From assembly GCA_002690045.1 (NCBI GenBank), contig NZDE01000010.1:186001-250000 (forward strand): a stretch of DNA of 64,000 bases, in the 5' to 3' direction. Under the pieces are notes generated by a model that worked only from the letters and a program-made list of their open reading frames with translations, searched no databases and was not told the origin of the DNA. Made by a program: the position numbers and the translations under genes. The stretch comes from Alphaproteobacteria bacterium. Its GTDB lineage: Bacteria; Pseudomonadota; Alphaproteobacteria; Micavibrionales; Micavibrionaceae. Positions 51,862 through 61,580 of this stretch are shown one piece after another (the stretch's first letter is position 1; each line of letters opens with the position of its first letter).

Positions 51862-52002
51862 TTAATTTGTTGTTGCATCATCAATTTCATCGCTTACTTC
51901 TTCGGCGGCCTCTTCTAAGTCCGAATTCTTGTCACATGAAGTAAGCATAAGAGGGGTAGATGCTAAAAATAAACATGCAAGGGTAATTTTTAAGTAATTC
52001 AT
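51862..52002 (-). CDS. Small lipoprotein of unknown function
   Basis: A 46-residue ORF: a signal peptide with lipobox LTSC (Cys23), then an acidic tail (DKNSDLEEAAEEVSDEIDDA). AAGGAT 8 bp before ATG 52002 supports translation. It is shorter than common ORF cut-offs and looks like the small acidic entericidin-like lipoproteins, but is not assigned to that family. It forms a two-gene unit with the Pmp3-like gene. Confidence 0.7.
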   Translation of the reverse strand: MNYLKITLACLFLASTPLMLTSCDKNSDLEEAAEEVSDEIDDATTN

Positions 52003-52124
52003 TTGTATATCCTTTCTTTATTTTTCCTACGCGCGCAAAGTATAAAAAGTTCCACACAGGGATATATGATGTATACTATTGTAGTAATGCTGGGGGATAT
52101 TTGTTTCCAAGGGAGATGGCGGAT

Positions 52125-53162
52125 ATGAGAGTAGCGCTCATTACTTGTATAACTGGACAAGATGGTTATTATCTTGCGCGTTTATTGTTGGATAAAGGCT
52201 ATAAAGTGCATGGGGTGCGCCAAGCTTTGGCGCATGATGATCGTGCGCATATTAAGCCGTTATTGGATGATATCACCCTGCATTATGGGGATATGACGGA
52301 TCAAACGTCGTTAAATAATGTCATGCAAGCCGTGCAGCCCGATGAGGTCTATAATTTAGCGGCGCAAAGCCATGTTGGCGTTAGTTTTGCTGTGCCAGAA
52401 TATACTATGAATGTGAATGGGCATGGCGTTAAACGGTTATTGGACGCGATGCGTGCTTACGCGCCAAAGGCAAAATTCTATCAGGCGGGAACATCAGAAT
52501 TATTTGGTAATAGCCCCGCGCCACAAAACGAAGAAACAGCATTTGACCCACAAAGCCCGTATGCAGAAGCCAAGCTTTATGCCCATCAGACGGTGGTGGA
52601 GTATCGTCAGCAATACGGCCTATATGCGGTTAATGGTATACTTTTTAATCATGAAAGCCCGAAGCGCGGCGATGATTTTGTTACGCAGAAAATTGTTAAG
52701 GCAGCTTGTGCAATTCTGAAGGGGGCGCAGGATATATTGTATCTTGGTAACCTAGACGCGGTGCGTGATTGGGGGCATGCAGAAGACTATGTCGAAGGCA
52801 TGTGGAGAATGCTGCAGCAAGATGCGCCTGATGATTACGTGCTTGCGACTGGAACATCATGTTCTGTACGGGATTTTGTTTGTGAAGTATTTGGGGCGCT
52901 TGGGCATGACATTATATGGCAGGGGCAGGGCGCAGAAGAAGTCGGGATGCTGCTTGAAAATAACCGCGAAGTTGTTAGAATAGCACCAGAGTTTTATCGG
53001 CCTGCTGAGGTGCATAATTTGATTGGTGACAGCCGCAAGGCGCAGCAAAACCTCGACTGGTCTATTCGCAAGACACGTTATAACCTTATCCAAGATATGA
53101 TTGATGCCGAGCTGAATAAAGATGCTAGGGCAGGTGGTCATATACAGCGCGCAAGGGCGTAA
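52125..53162 (+). CDS. gmd: GDP-mannose 4,6-dehydratase
   Basis: A 345-residue short-chain dehydrogenase/reductase enzyme, first step from GDP-mannose to GDP-L-fucose and related sugars. It has ITGQDGYYLARLL, NLAAQSHVGVSF, the GTSELFG motif, YAEAKLYAH with the Tyr-x3-Lys pair, and LFNHESPKRG. The first Gly of the nucleotide-binding Gly motif is Cys (ITCITGQDG). I use ATG 52125 with GGGAG upstream over ATG 52116. It is followed by fcl 3 bp later. Confidence 0.94.
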   Translation: MRVALITCITGQDGYYLARLLLDKGYKVHGVRQALAHDDRAHIKPLLDDITLHYGDMTDQTSLNNVMQAVQPDEVYNLAAQSHVGVSFAVPEYTMNVNGHGVKRLLDAMRAYAPKAKFYQAGTSELFGNSPAPQNEETAFDPQSPYAEAKLYAHQTVVEYRQQYGLYAVNGILFNHESPKRGDDFVTQKIVKAACAILKGAQDILYLGNLDAVRDWGHAEDYVEGMWRMLQQDAPDDYVLATGTSCSVRDFVCEVFGALGHDIIWQGQGAEEVGMLLENNREVVRIAPEFYRPAEVHNLIGDSRKAQQNLDWSIRKTRYNLIQDMIDAELNKDARAGGHIQRARA

Positions 53163-53165
53163 TTT

Positions 53166-54122
53166 ATGGTGCATTTTGACTTATCTGGCCGTTCAGTTTT
53201 TGTAACGGGGCATAAGGGGCTTTTGGGCTCTGCCTTGTGCCGTCAATTACAGGGGCGGCGCGATGTTCTTTTATGGACGGCGGATCGGGCAGATTTGGAT
53301 TTATGCGACAAAGTCGCTGTCGATGATTGGATGGCGCAGCATCGTCCAGATGTGGTTATCCATGCGGCGGGGCGCGTTGGCGGCATTGCCCCAAATGAGA
53401 AATATCCAGTTGAATTTTTGAATGATAATTTGATGATGGCGCAAAATGTGATTAACAGCGCCTATGTACAAAACGTTCATAAATTGGTTTTTTTAAGTTC
53501 GTCTTGTGTATCCCCAAAAGCCGCGCCCCAGCCATTAAAGCCTGAGGATTTGCTTAGCTCTGCTTTTGAGCCAACTAATGAGGCTTACGCATTGGCAAAA
53601 ACAGTGGGCATGCGGCTATGTGGCTATTACCGTAAGGAATACGGCGCGGACTTTATATCGCTGCTGCCTTGTAATTTATATGGGGTGGGGGATCGTTATG
53701 ACGCCTTTGCGTCCCATGTTATTCCTGCGCTAATTTTAAAAATGCATAATGCGCAAACCTTTGGTCAAGACCAAATTAAACTTTGGGGCACGGGACAGCC
53801 TTTGCGTGAATTTATGTATGTTGATGACGCGACGCGCGCGATTTTATTGGCACTAGAATATTACAGTGATGCACTGCCGCTGAATATTGGATCGGGCGCG
53901 GAAGTGTCAATCGCAAACTTAGCGCAGCAAATTGCACAAGTTGTGGGTTATAAAGGGCGCATTATATTTGATGAATCGCAAGGTGATGGCGTCACCCGCA
54001 AAGTGATGGATAAATCCATGCTTGATTATTTAGGTTTCACGCCCAAAGTTGACTTAGAAAGCGGGCTGCGCTTGAGCTATGCCGATTTTGTGGCGCGCGA
54101 TGATATTGAACAAAAAATATAG
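53166..54122 (+). CDS. fcl: GDP-L-fucose synthase
   Basis: A 318-residue epimerase/reductase that makes GDP-L-fucose from the Gmd product. It has the GHKGLLGSALCRQL Rossmann loop, SSSCVSPK and the YALAKTVGMRL Tyr-Lys motif, with GTGQPLREFMYVDD typical of the family. It is 3 bp after gmd and 14 bp ahead of the manC-like gene. Confidence 0.94.
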   Translation: MVHFDLSGRSVFVTGHKGLLGSALCRQLQGRRDVLLWTADRADLDLCDKVAVDDWMAQHRPDVVIHAAGRVGGIAPNEKYPVEFLNDNLMMAQNVINSAYVQNVHKLVFLSSSCVSPKAAPQPLKPEDLLSSAFEPTNEAYALAKTVGMRLCGYYRKEYGADFISLLPCNLYGVGDRYDAFASHVIPALILKMHNAQTFGQDQIKLWGTGQPLREFMYVDDATRAILLALEYYSDALPLNIGSGAEVSIANLAQQIAQVVGYKGRIIFDESQGDGVTRKVMDKSMLDYLGFTPKVDLESGLRLSYADFVARDDIEQKI

Positions 54123-54136
54123 CTAGGGTTTCTATT

Positions 54137-54991
54137 ATGCGTAGACTAAGACCAATTATATTATGCGGCGGCAGTGGAGCGCGTTTACGTCCAGTGTCGA
54201 GTGTGCAACGACCTAAGCAGTTTTTAAAATTAAAGAAGAACGACCGAACAATGCTGCAAGAAACGGCGCTGCGCTTTAAAGATGACGCGCCACCTATTGT
54301 GGTAACGGCGCAGCAATACGCTGATGAGGTGCGCGCGCAGCTTGAGGCTGTGGGCCTAAGTGATGCGATAATACTGGCGGAGCCTTTGGCGCGTAATACA
54401 GCGCCTGCAATTGGTCTAGCATTATATTATATGCAGTTAAATAATTTGCAGGATGAAGATATTCTCGTCTTGCCATCGGATCATCTTATTAATAATGCTA
54501 ATCGTTTTCGTTTGGATGTTTTAGATGCGCAAGATGCTGCGGCGGAATCTATTGTTTTGTTTGGTGTGGAGCCGAAAACAGCCAATACACAGTATGGCTA
54601 TATTGAGGTTGCGGATAATGCATGTGTCGCAAGTGATGCAAAAGTCTGCGCCGTATCTGCGTTTAAAGAAAAGCCAAATAAAATTGTAGCAGCAAGTTAC
54701 TTGCGTTCGGGGCGGCATTACTGGAATAGCGGTATATTCTTGATGGGATATGAAGTAGCGCTTGCTGCCTATCGAGAATTTGCGCCAGCGCTGTGGTATC
54801 AAATTCAGAATGTTAATCCTTTAGAAATTACGCATACGGATTATGAACCGATTGTTGAGAAAGCTTTTGACCGGCTGATTTTGGAATACGCGCCAAATAT
54901 AGTAATGCGTAAATGTACAGTAAAATGGGCAGATATTGGAAACTGGCCTGTGTTTATTCGGCATATATTTGGTTTTCGTCTCTTTCAATAG
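54137..54991 (+). CDS. Mannose-1-phosphate guanylyltransferase-like protein, short form
   Basis: A 284-residue nucleotidyltransferase. The signature GGSGARLRPVSSVQRPKQFL near residue 10, VLPSDHLI, and FKEKP with YWNSGIFLM are present, consistent with GDP-mannose pyrophosphorylase (ManC/RfbM N-domain). It ends soon after KWADIGNW, so the usual C-terminal beta-helix extension of about 60 residues and the isomerase domain are missing. It supplies GDP-mannose to gmd, the neighbouring gene, if active. Confidence 0.8.
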   Translation: MRRLRPIILCGGSGARLRPVSSVQRPKQFLKLKKNDRTMLQETALRFKDDAPPIVVTAQQYADEVRAQLEAVGLSDAIILAEPLARNTAPAIGLALYYMQLNNLQDEDILVLPSDHLINNANRFRLDVLDAQDAAAESIVLFGVEPKTANTQYGYIEVADNACVASDAKVCAVSAFKEKPNKIVAASYLRSGRHYWNSGIFLMGYEVALAAYREFAPALWYQIQNVNPLEITHTDYEPIVEKAFDRLILEYAPNIVMRKCTVKWADIGNWPVFIRHIFGFRLFQ

Positions 54992-55049
54992 GCTTTTTGA
55001 ACGGCTATACTCCTGAAAAAATATAAGAAAAAAGGGAGTTACAGAACCC

Positions 55050-55943
55050 ATGCAATCTACCAACCATATCTTGATGATCGACCCTGCCGTATTTTATGCG
55101 AATCCGGAAACGATGGATAGTAACCATTATCAGGATGAAGAGAGTGCGGGCCCGACAATTGATAAAACGGCCGAAGCACGTAAGGAATTCCAAGGGCTTC
55201 GCGATATGCTGGTTGATAACGGCATTTGCATCACGGAAATGAAGGGGCGCAAGGATTGCCCAGATCATATTTTTCCGAATTGGCTGTCGACGATGCCAGA
55301 CGGGCGTTTGGCGCTGTATAAAATGAAAGACCCATCACGTAAGCGTGAATTAACGCCGCAAATCGTTGATTTATTTTCGCGCAGTTATAAATTAGACCTC
55401 GATTTTCGTGATGAGCCAACAGAGGGCGCAAATTTAGAAAGTACGGCGTCTATCTGCCGCGATCATGTTAACAAAATCGGCTATGCGGCGCTTTCTGCCC
55501 GCACAGATATTCGTTTGGCTGAGCGTTGGGCGGATCACTTTGGTTATAAGCTTATTCCGTTTGATACACAGTCTCACACTGGGAAGCCAATCTATCATAC
55601 GGATGTGCTTATGCATATCGGCAGTGAAGTGGCTACGATATGCGCGGAATGTATATCTGATGATGCGCAGCGCAAAATGGTTCTTGATAGCTTAAATGCA
55701 ACGCATGAGGTGGTTGAACTTTCTATGGAACAGCTTTTGTCATTCTGTGGTAATGCGCTAGAAGTCAAAGGCCCAGAAGGCGAAAAGATTCTGGTAATGT
55801 CAGAAGCTGCATATAAAGCGTTAAAGCCAGAGCAGATAAAAGTATACGAAGCGCATTTGGATAAAATACTTCACACACCACTTTACACGGTTGAACGTTA
55901 TGGCGGCGGTAGCGCACGCTGTATGATGCTTGAGTTATTCTAG
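55050..55943 (+). CDS. Amidinotransferase-fold hydrolase (citrulline/dimethylarginine-type, CtlX-like)
   Basis: A 297-residue protein with the arginine-deiminase/DDAH-like pentein fold. N-terminal MIDPAVFYANPETM, then HTDVLMHIG with the catalytic His, and a C-terminal Cys in GGGSARCMMLELF, as in the CtlX/citrulline-utilisation group. It should hydrolyse a guanidino or ureido compound; the exact substrate is uncertain. GGGAG precedes the ATG. It is placed between sugar genes, 11 bp upstream of the ROK kinase, an unusual setting. Confidence 0.8.
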   Translation: MQSTNHILMIDPAVFYANPETMDSNHYQDEESAGPTIDKTAEARKEFQGLRDMLVDNGICITEMKGRKDCPDHIFPNWLSTMPDGRLALYKMKDPSRKRELTPQIVDLFSRSYKLDLDFRDEPTEGANLESTASICRDHVNKIGYAALSARTDIRLAERWADHFGYKLIPFDTQSHTGKPIYHTDVLMHIGSEVATICAECISDDAQRKMVLDSLNATHEVVELSMEQLLSFCGNALEVKGPEGEKILVMSEAAYKALKPEQIKVYEAHLDKILHTPLYTVERYGGGSARCMMLELF

Positions 55944-55954
55944 GAGTATACTTC

Positions 55955-56980
55955 ATGTTAGCGGGTGTTGATTTAGGCGGAACGAAGACAGAGATTATCT
56001 GTCTAACCCCTGATACGGGCGCAGAAATTTTTCGTCATCGTGAAGCGTCGCCGCGCGGAGATTATCAAGCAACGCTAAATAATATTATTGCTCTTGTCAC
56101 TACAGCGGAACAGAAATGCGGCGAAGCGATTACCTCTCTTGGCATTGGTATTCCGGGGACGATATGCAGTGAAACACGCTGCGTCAAAAATGCGAACTCA
56201 ACATGGTTAAATGGTCATCCGCTTGCGAATGATCTGCGTAAAATGCTTGATCGTCCTGTTGCGGTTGATAATGACGCAAATTGCTTTGCTGTGTCTGAAG
56301 CCGTTGATGGCGCAGGCGCTGGGCAAGATGTTGTCTTTGGCGTGATTATTGGTACTGGCTGCGGCGCGGGCGTTGCTTATAAAGGCAAGGCGCATATTGG
56401 CATCAATGGTATTGGCGGTGAATGGGGGCATAACCCACTGCCATGGCCGCGGCAATATCATGAAAATGCCGCGACTTTAAATGCGCAATCTATTGCCGCG
56501 CGCGAAGCTATTTTATCACCGATTTATACGCATAAACCTTATGTGCCGCATTTTGTGGAACAGGCGCATGATAATGAGTTTCCCGGTCATGCCTGTTATT
56601 GCGGGAAATTTGGCTGTTTAGAAACATGGATTTCGGGTACAGGGTTTGAAAATGATTATGCGCGCCGTAGCGGGCATGCTTTGAAAGGCGCGGAAATTGT
56701 TCAGCGCGCCGAAGCGGGCGATGATCCGCATGCCCTTGATACGTTGGACATGTATATTGACCGCCTTGGGCGCGGCCTTGCGCATGTGGTGGATATTCTT
56801 GACCCAGATGCAATTGTGCTTGGCGGCGGCATGGGGAATATAGCGCGCCTTTACGCGGCGTTGCCTGATAAGCTGGCGCATTATTGTTTTTCAAGCACTT
56901 TGCGCGTGAATATACTGCCGCCAAAACATGGCGATTCATCAGGTGTGCGCGGCGCAGCCTGGCTGGGGCAAAGCGCTTAG
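55955..56980 (+). CDS. ROK family sugar kinase
   Basis: A 341-residue ROK protein. N-terminal ATP motif DLGGTKTEI, central sugar-binding NGIGGEWGHNP, and the zinc motif CYCGKFGCLE, plus a C-terminal DPDAIVLGGGMGN. The protein is longer than a typical ROK kinase (about 300). It lacks an HTH, so it is a kinase (fructokinase, mannokinase or N-acetylglucosamine kinase) and not a repressor. With gmd, fcl and manC it could phosphorylate a hexose feeding GDP-mannose. Substrate not certain. Confidence 0.85.
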   Translation: MLAGVDLGGTKTEIICLTPDTGAEIFRHREASPRGDYQATLNNIIALVTTAEQKCGEAITSLGIGIPGTICSETRCVKNANSTWLNGHPLANDLRKMLDRPVAVDNDANCFAVSEAVDGAGAGQDVVFGVIIGTGCGAGVAYKGKAHIGINGIGGEWGHNPLPWPRQYHENAATLNAQSIAAREAILSPIYTHKPYVPHFVEQAHDNEFPGHACYCGKFGCLETWISGTGFENDYARRSGHALKGAEIVQRAEAGDDPHALDTLDMYIDRLGRGLAHVVDILDPDAIVLGGGMGNIARLYAALPDKLAHYCFSSTLRVNILPPKHGDSSGVRGAAWLGQSA

Positions 56981-57077
56981 GGCGTAGGTTATCCATAGGC
57001 TTGGTGTTTAAATTTTGACCTTTGCTTTTAAATTATGCTACTAATTATGGGCATAAGTAATAAATAGGGAGGGCGAA

Positions 57078-57914
57078 ATGGCCCAAAAACAGCAGGGCAT
57101 TTACGTAACGCTATCAGATATGGATGGGACGTTGCTTGATAGTGAACCATTATATGAGGCCGTACATAAGGACTTAGCCACCCAATACAATATTACTCTA
57201 AGTGCGCATGAATTAGCCGCGCAGCGTGGTTCTGGCGCAGGGTTTTACTCTTTATTTTCTTCAAAATCAGTGCAGTTTACAAAAGATTACCCGTGTGAAA
57301 TTGCTTTTGCGAAAAGCCGTTTGGCGTCTTATTACAATATCATGGCCGCAAAACCGGATTTGATTGAAGAAATTCCACATGTGATGAACAAATTTGAGGC
57401 TTTGGTTGATAATGGTGAGGCTGCATTGATTGTCACAAATTCATCATTCAAAACGGTTGAAAAGTCCATGGCGGCGGTAAATCGCCATGACGTGTATTGG
57501 AAACATGCTGTGACGGCAGATCAGGTCATCAAGCAAGGCGGTCTGGTTAAGCCATCAGGTGATCCATATGATCATGGGCTTGAGCGCATTAATACGCTGC
57601 ACAATGCACAGTACGCGCCAGAATCTTGCGTTGTTCTTGAAGACAGTAAGGTTGGCGTGCGTTCAGGCTTAGACTTCGGCGGGCATATTATACATGTCAT
57701 TACAGATGCAATGCAGCTGCTTAGCGAAGATGATGTGCGCCAAATGCGTAAGGCATCATCATATTGTCAGCAGCACTTCAACGGCGCAGCAGAACCGAAA
57801 AATGTGATGTGCTACGTTGCCTGTAAGCCAGAAGATTTTGATGCGGTGTATGATAATTTTGTACAAGATAGCCGCAGCGGCATTGCGATGCCACATTACC
57901 AAAATTTAGCTTAA
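57078..57914 (+). CDS. HAD-superfamily hydrolase
   Basis: A 278-residue HAD phosphatase of the beta-phosphoglucomutase-like subfamily. Motif I SDMDGTLLDSEPLYE (catalytic Asp pair near residue 14-16), motif II VTNSS near 115, motif III Lys in VKPSGDPYD, and motif IV VVLEDSKVGVRSG. It carries a C-terminal extension of about 50 residues. Substrate unknown. The stop overlaps the rnd stop by 3 bp on the other strand. A GGGAGGG ribosome binding site is present. Confidence 0.8.
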   Translation: MAQKQQGIYVTLSDMDGTLLDSEPLYEAVHKDLATQYNITLSAHELAAQRGSGAGFYSLFSSKSVQFTKDYPCEIAFAKSRLASYYNIMAAKPDLIEEIPHVMNKFEALVDNGEAALIVTNSSFKTVEKSMAAVNRHDVYWKHAVTADQVIKQGGLVKPSGDPYDHGLERINTLHNAQYAPESCVVLEDSKVGVRSGLDFGGHIIHVITDAMQLLSEDDVRQMRKASSYCQQHFNGAAEPKNVMCYVACKPEDFDAVYDNFVQDSRSGIAMPHYQNLA

Positions 57915-59065
57915 ACCTCACTAATATGAATTTGTCCTTTTTTGAGGGAAAAGGCGATTTTTCCATCTTTGAGGTCGATAGCCTTTTGCCCGAAAATTTC
58001 GCGCCTCCAGCCTTTTAGTGATGGTAGATTGGGGTTTTTACCGATTGCAATAGCCTCTAACTCATCTGTTTTGGCGATAAGTTTGCCCGCGACGTTATGT
58101 TCGGATGCCTGAATACGGAGCAACATTTTTAGCATTTCTAGTGTTGGTAATAAATGCTGCGGCACGGGTTCTTTAATATCTTTGCGTGGACAGTCTTCGG
58201 TATCTTTTTCTAAAGCCTGTTTTACGGTTTTAATGATCTTTGTGCCTTTATCGCTATCGGCGAAGCGGTCACTTACGCCGCGAATGCGGGCGAGGGACTT
58301 GATGTTTGTGGGGGACTGTAGCGCAATTTCTGAAAGGGTTTCATCTTTCATAATATGGTTGCGCGGAAGGTCTTTTTTGCGGGCAAATTCTTCACGCCAA
58401 ACGGCAAGGTCTTGGAGGACAGCTAATTTATGCGGTTTATTGGTTTTTATACGAATTTTACGCCAGAGTTCATCAAGCGGGGGATCATAAAGCGTGACAT
58501 CCAACATTGCCGTCATTTCTTCTTCGACCCATTTTTCGCGGCCAGTCTTTTTTAGCTCTTTATCTAAGTGGATATAAACATCCTTTAAATAAATAACATC
58601 GTTCAAAGCGTAGTTGATTTGTGCCTGTGATAATGGGCGGATAGACCAGTCCGTATATTGCTTGCTTTTATCAACTTGAATATCCATGACGGAGCGTACA
58701 AGCGCTTCGTAGCCGACTTGCTCGCCATAACCACAGACCATGGCGGCAATTTGCGTGTCGTAATAAGGCGCCGGTAAATAGCCGAATAATTTATAGAATA
58801 TTTCCATGTCCTGACGGCCTGCATGCATGACTTTCAGGATTTTTGTGTCTTTGAAGATTTTCTCGAGCGGTGAGAGGTCTATATTAGGCGCGGCAACAGG
58901 GTCAATGGCTATAGCTTCTACATTTGGGGCTGAAAGCTGTATAAGACATAGTTTTGGGTAATATGTACGTTCCCGTAAAAACTCTGTATCAACGGTGATG
59001 AATTCCGCTTTTGCAAGGTCCTTGCAATAATCCTTTAATTCTTCAGAAGATGTAATAATGCTCAT
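57911..59065 (-). CDS. rnd: Ribonuclease D
   Basis: A 384-residue 3'-to-5' exoribonuclease for tRNA maturation. The DEDD motifs are visible: VDTEF (Exo I), HAGRQDMEIF (Exo II) and YALNDVIYL (Exo III). The first HRDC domain covers about 205-285; a second HRDC-like region lies after that. Length is typical. It follows a short helical gene by 12 bp. Confidence 0.94.
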   Translation of the reverse strand: MSIITSSEELKDYCKDLAKAEFITVDTEFLRERTYYPKLCLIQLSAPNVEAIAIDPVAAPNIDLSPLEKIFKDTKILKVMHAGRQDMEIFYKLFGYLPAPYYDTQIAAMVCGYGEQVGYEALVRSVMDIQVDKSKQYTDWSIRPLSQAQINYALNDVIYLKDVYIHLDKELKKTGREKWVEEEMTAMLDVTLYDPPLDELWRKIRIKTNKPHKLAVLQDLAVWREEFARKKDLPRNHIMKDETLSEIALQSPTNIKSLARIRGVSDRFADSDKGTKIIKTVKQALEKDTEDCPRKDIKEPVPQHLLPTLEMLKMLLRIQASEHNVAGKLIAKTDELEAIAIGKNPNLPSLKGWRREIFGQKAIDLKDGKIAFSLKKGQIHISEV

Positions 59066-59077
59066 TTAATATTCGCT

Positions 59078-59536
59078 TTATGGTGCGGAAGGTTTGTTCC
59101 CGTTGTCTTTTTTAACCATGTTCACGAATTCTATTGTTAAACGGTTGTGATTATCAACCAAATTAGACAAACCGATAACAATTTTTGCCAACATAAGGCT
59201 ATGGTCAGGGTCTAGTAAATCCTTCTGCACTTGATCTTCCATTTTGTGGATGATCTCGACAAGAGCAGGCTGGACTTCGCTTAGATTATCCGCATGCATT
59301 TTTAAGAAGCTTTTACGGGACTTTGTGATAGGTGTTTTATATAGGAGTTCCGTCTTATGAGATATCTCTTCATAAAGCGCGGCAATGTCGTTTAAATGCT
59401 GTTCTAAATAGCGGTCAGAAACATCATTTATATGAAGAAGCTTACCATTAATGGCTTTATCCAATATGGTGTCCATGCTGGTTTCTTGTGTCAGCACTTT
59501 TTCTTTTGCTTTTCTAAATTCTTCCGTTAGCTTCAC
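59078..59536 (-). CDS. Helical protein of unknown function upstream of rnd
   Basis: A 152-residue soluble, almost entirely helical protein with charged heptad-like stretches. No motif is recognised. It is 12 bp ahead of rnd, so the two are co-transcribed, and divergent from aspS. A role in RNA metabolism is only suggested by position. Confidence 0.6.
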   Translation of the reverse strand: MKLTEEFRKAKEKVLTQETSMDTILDKAINGKLLHINDVSDRYLEQHLNDIAALYEEISHKTELLYKTPITKSRKSFLKMHADNLSEVQPALVEIIHKMEDQVQKDLLDPDHSLMLAKIVIGLSNLVDNHNRLTIEFVNMVKKDNGNKPSAP

Positions 59537-59713
59537 GGCTTCCCCCTGCGGTGCTTAATATATTTTTTATGACCTTTACAATAAAGATTTTCAAAAGCTT
59601 TGCAATATTTAATCTTTTTCCGTGAACAGCCTTTGTTAGGGCTTGAAATTTGTGGGAAGTTCTGGCTTTATGTGTGCTGAATTCAATTGTGATAGAGAAG
59701 GGTAAATCTCAAA

Positions 59714-61555
59714 ATGCACGCATTTAGAACGCATAACTGTGCTGAACTTCGTAAGGATCATGTTGGTCAAACTGTAAAGCTTTCTGGTTGGGTTAACCGT
59801 AAGCGTGACCACGGCGGTCTGTTATTTATTGATTTGCGCGACACATTTGGTGTGACGCAGATTGTTATTGATAGCGATTCCCCACTTTTGGGCGAAGTTG
59901 AAAAATGGCGCAATGAATTTGTGGTCATGATAACTGGTAAAGTTGTTGAACGTGCAGCAGAGGTTGTAAACGCGAAGCTGCCAACAGGTGAAATTGAAGT
60001 GCGCGTTGAAGCGGCAGAAGTTCTTTCAACAGCTGAGGTTATTCCATTCCAAGTTGCTGAAGATGATAACGCGGGTGAAGATGTGCGTCTTCGTTACCGT
60101 TACCTTGATTTGCGCCGTGAGAAAATGCAGAAGAAAATCCGCCTGCGTAACGATGTGATTTCATCTATGCGCCGTCGCATGTGGGATCAAGGCTTCCAAG
60201 AATTTAACACACCAATTTTGACCGCATCTTCACCAGAAGGTGCGCGTGACTTCCTTGTGCCTTCACGTTTGCACCCAGGTAAGTTTTACGCGTTGCCACA
60301 AGCGCCGCAGCAGTTCAAACAACTATTGATGATGTCGGGCTTTGACAAATATTTCCAAATCGCACCATGTTTCCGCGATGAGGATAGCCGCGCAGACCGT
60401 TTGGCAGAATTCTATCAGCTTGATGTTGAAATGTCCTTCATTACTGAAGAAGACGTATATAACACAATGGAGCCTGTGCTTCAGGGGCTGTTTGAAGAGT
60501 TCGCGGACTTTACTGGTGAAACACGTAAGGTTACACAGGCGCCATTTCCGCGCATTCCTTATGATGAAGCGATGTTGAAATATGGTTCTGATAAGCCAGA
60601 CCTTCGTAACCCGCTTGAGATTTGTGATGTAACCGATATTTTTGCGCGTGATGATGTTGAATTTCGTGCGTTTAAGAATGTTATTGATAATGGCGGTGTT
60701 GTGCGCGCAATTCCTGCGCCACAGGTATCGGACAAATCACGTAAATTCTTCGATAGCCTAAACGATTGGGCACGCGGTGAAGGTGCGCCTGGTCTTGGGT
60801 ACATCAAGTTCGAAAATGGCGAAGGCCAAGGACCAATCGCTAAATTTGTTCCTGCCGAAGCGCAAGACGTACTTAAGGCGAAAATGGGGCTTAAAGACGG
60901 CGATGCTGTGTTCTTTGTTTGTGATAAAGAAAGCGCGGCAGCGAAACTTGCTGGCAAAGCGCGTGATAAAATCTGTGCAGATATTGGCGGATTGCTTGAG
61001 CAAGGCGTTTATAAGTTCTGCTGGATTATTGATTATCCAATGTATGAGCTTGATGAAGATACAGGTCATATCGACTTCTCACACAACCCGTTCTCTATGC
61101 CACAAGGCGGCGATGCAGCGCTTGATGTTGAAGATAAAATGGATCTTCTAAAAGTTAAAGCGCATCAATATGACTGTGTATGTAATGGTTATGAACTTTG
61201 CTCTGGTGCGATCCGTAACCACAAGCCAGAAACAATGGTTAAAGCATTCGGCGCGGTAGGTTATAGCAAAGAGGTTCTAGAAGACAAGTTTGGCGGTATG
61301 CTTAATGCAATGCGTTTTGGCGCTCCTCCACACGGTGGTTGTGCATTCGGTGTTGACCGTATTGTTATGCTGTTCTGTGATGAACCTAACCTGCGTGAAG
61401 TAAACGCATTCGTGATGAATGGTCAGTTTGAAGACCTTCTGATGAATGCGCCAAGCGAGACTAGTCCTGAGCAACTTAAAGATTTGCACATCAAGTTGAA
61501 CTTACCAAAATTAAAGGTAACTTCAGATGATGAGGCCGCTGTTAAATCTGCATAA
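59714..61555 (+). CDS. aspS: Aspartyl-tRNA synthetase
   Basis: A 613-residue class IIb enzyme. An N-terminal OB-fold anticodon-binding domain ([13 protein letters not shown]), motif 2 [18 protein letters not shown], the bacterial GAD insertion domain around residues 290-420, and motif 3 GVDRIVMLF. Bacterial-type length and domain order. GAGAAGGG precedes the ATG by 11 bp. It is divergent from the rnd unit and has a terminator shared with the next gene. Confidence 0.97.
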   Translation: MHAFRTHNCAELRKDHVGQTVKLSGWVNRKRDHGGLLFIDLRDTFGVTQIVIDSDSPLLGEVEKWRNEFVVMITGKVVERAAEVVNAKLPTGEIEVRVEAAEVLSTAEVIPFQVAEDDNAGEDVRLRYRYLDLRREKMQKKIRLRNDVISSMRRRMWDQGFQEFNTPILTASSPEGARDFLVPSRLHPGKFYALPQAPQQFKQLLMMSGFDKYFQIAPCFRDEDSRADRLAEFYQLDVEMSFITEEDVYNTMEPVLQGLFEEFADFTGETRKVTQAPFPRIPYDEAMLKYGSDKPDLRNPLEICDVTDIFARDDVEFRAFKNVIDNGGVVRAIPAPQVSDKSRKFFDSLNDWARGEGAPGLGYIKFENGEGQGPIAKFVPAEAQDVLKAKMGLKDGDAVFFVCDKESAAAKLAGKARDKICADIGGLLEQGVYKFCWIIDYPMYELDEDTGHIDFSHNPFSMPQGGDAALDVEDKMDLLKVKAHQYDCVCNGYELCSGAIRNHKPETMVKAFGAVGYSKEVLEDKFGGMLNAMRFGAPPHGGCAFGVDRIVMLFCDEPNLREVNAFVMNGQFEDLLMNAPSETSPEQLKDLHIKLNLPKLKVTSDDEAAVKSA

Positions 61556-61580
61556 GCGAAAGTTATTTTGAGAATGCTAA

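Noticed and set aside
54950-55049. Possible frameshift hiding the missing end of the manC-like gene
   Set aside because: I read the 58-bp gap and found no continuation in another frame; the next gene starts directly, so truncation rather than frameshift is the simpler view.
56508-56996. 162-codon open frame on the minus strand over the ROK kinase gene
   Set aside because: Lies fully opposite a well-supported kinase gene, has a composition rich in Arg, His and Ala, no ribosome binding site and no recognisable motif.
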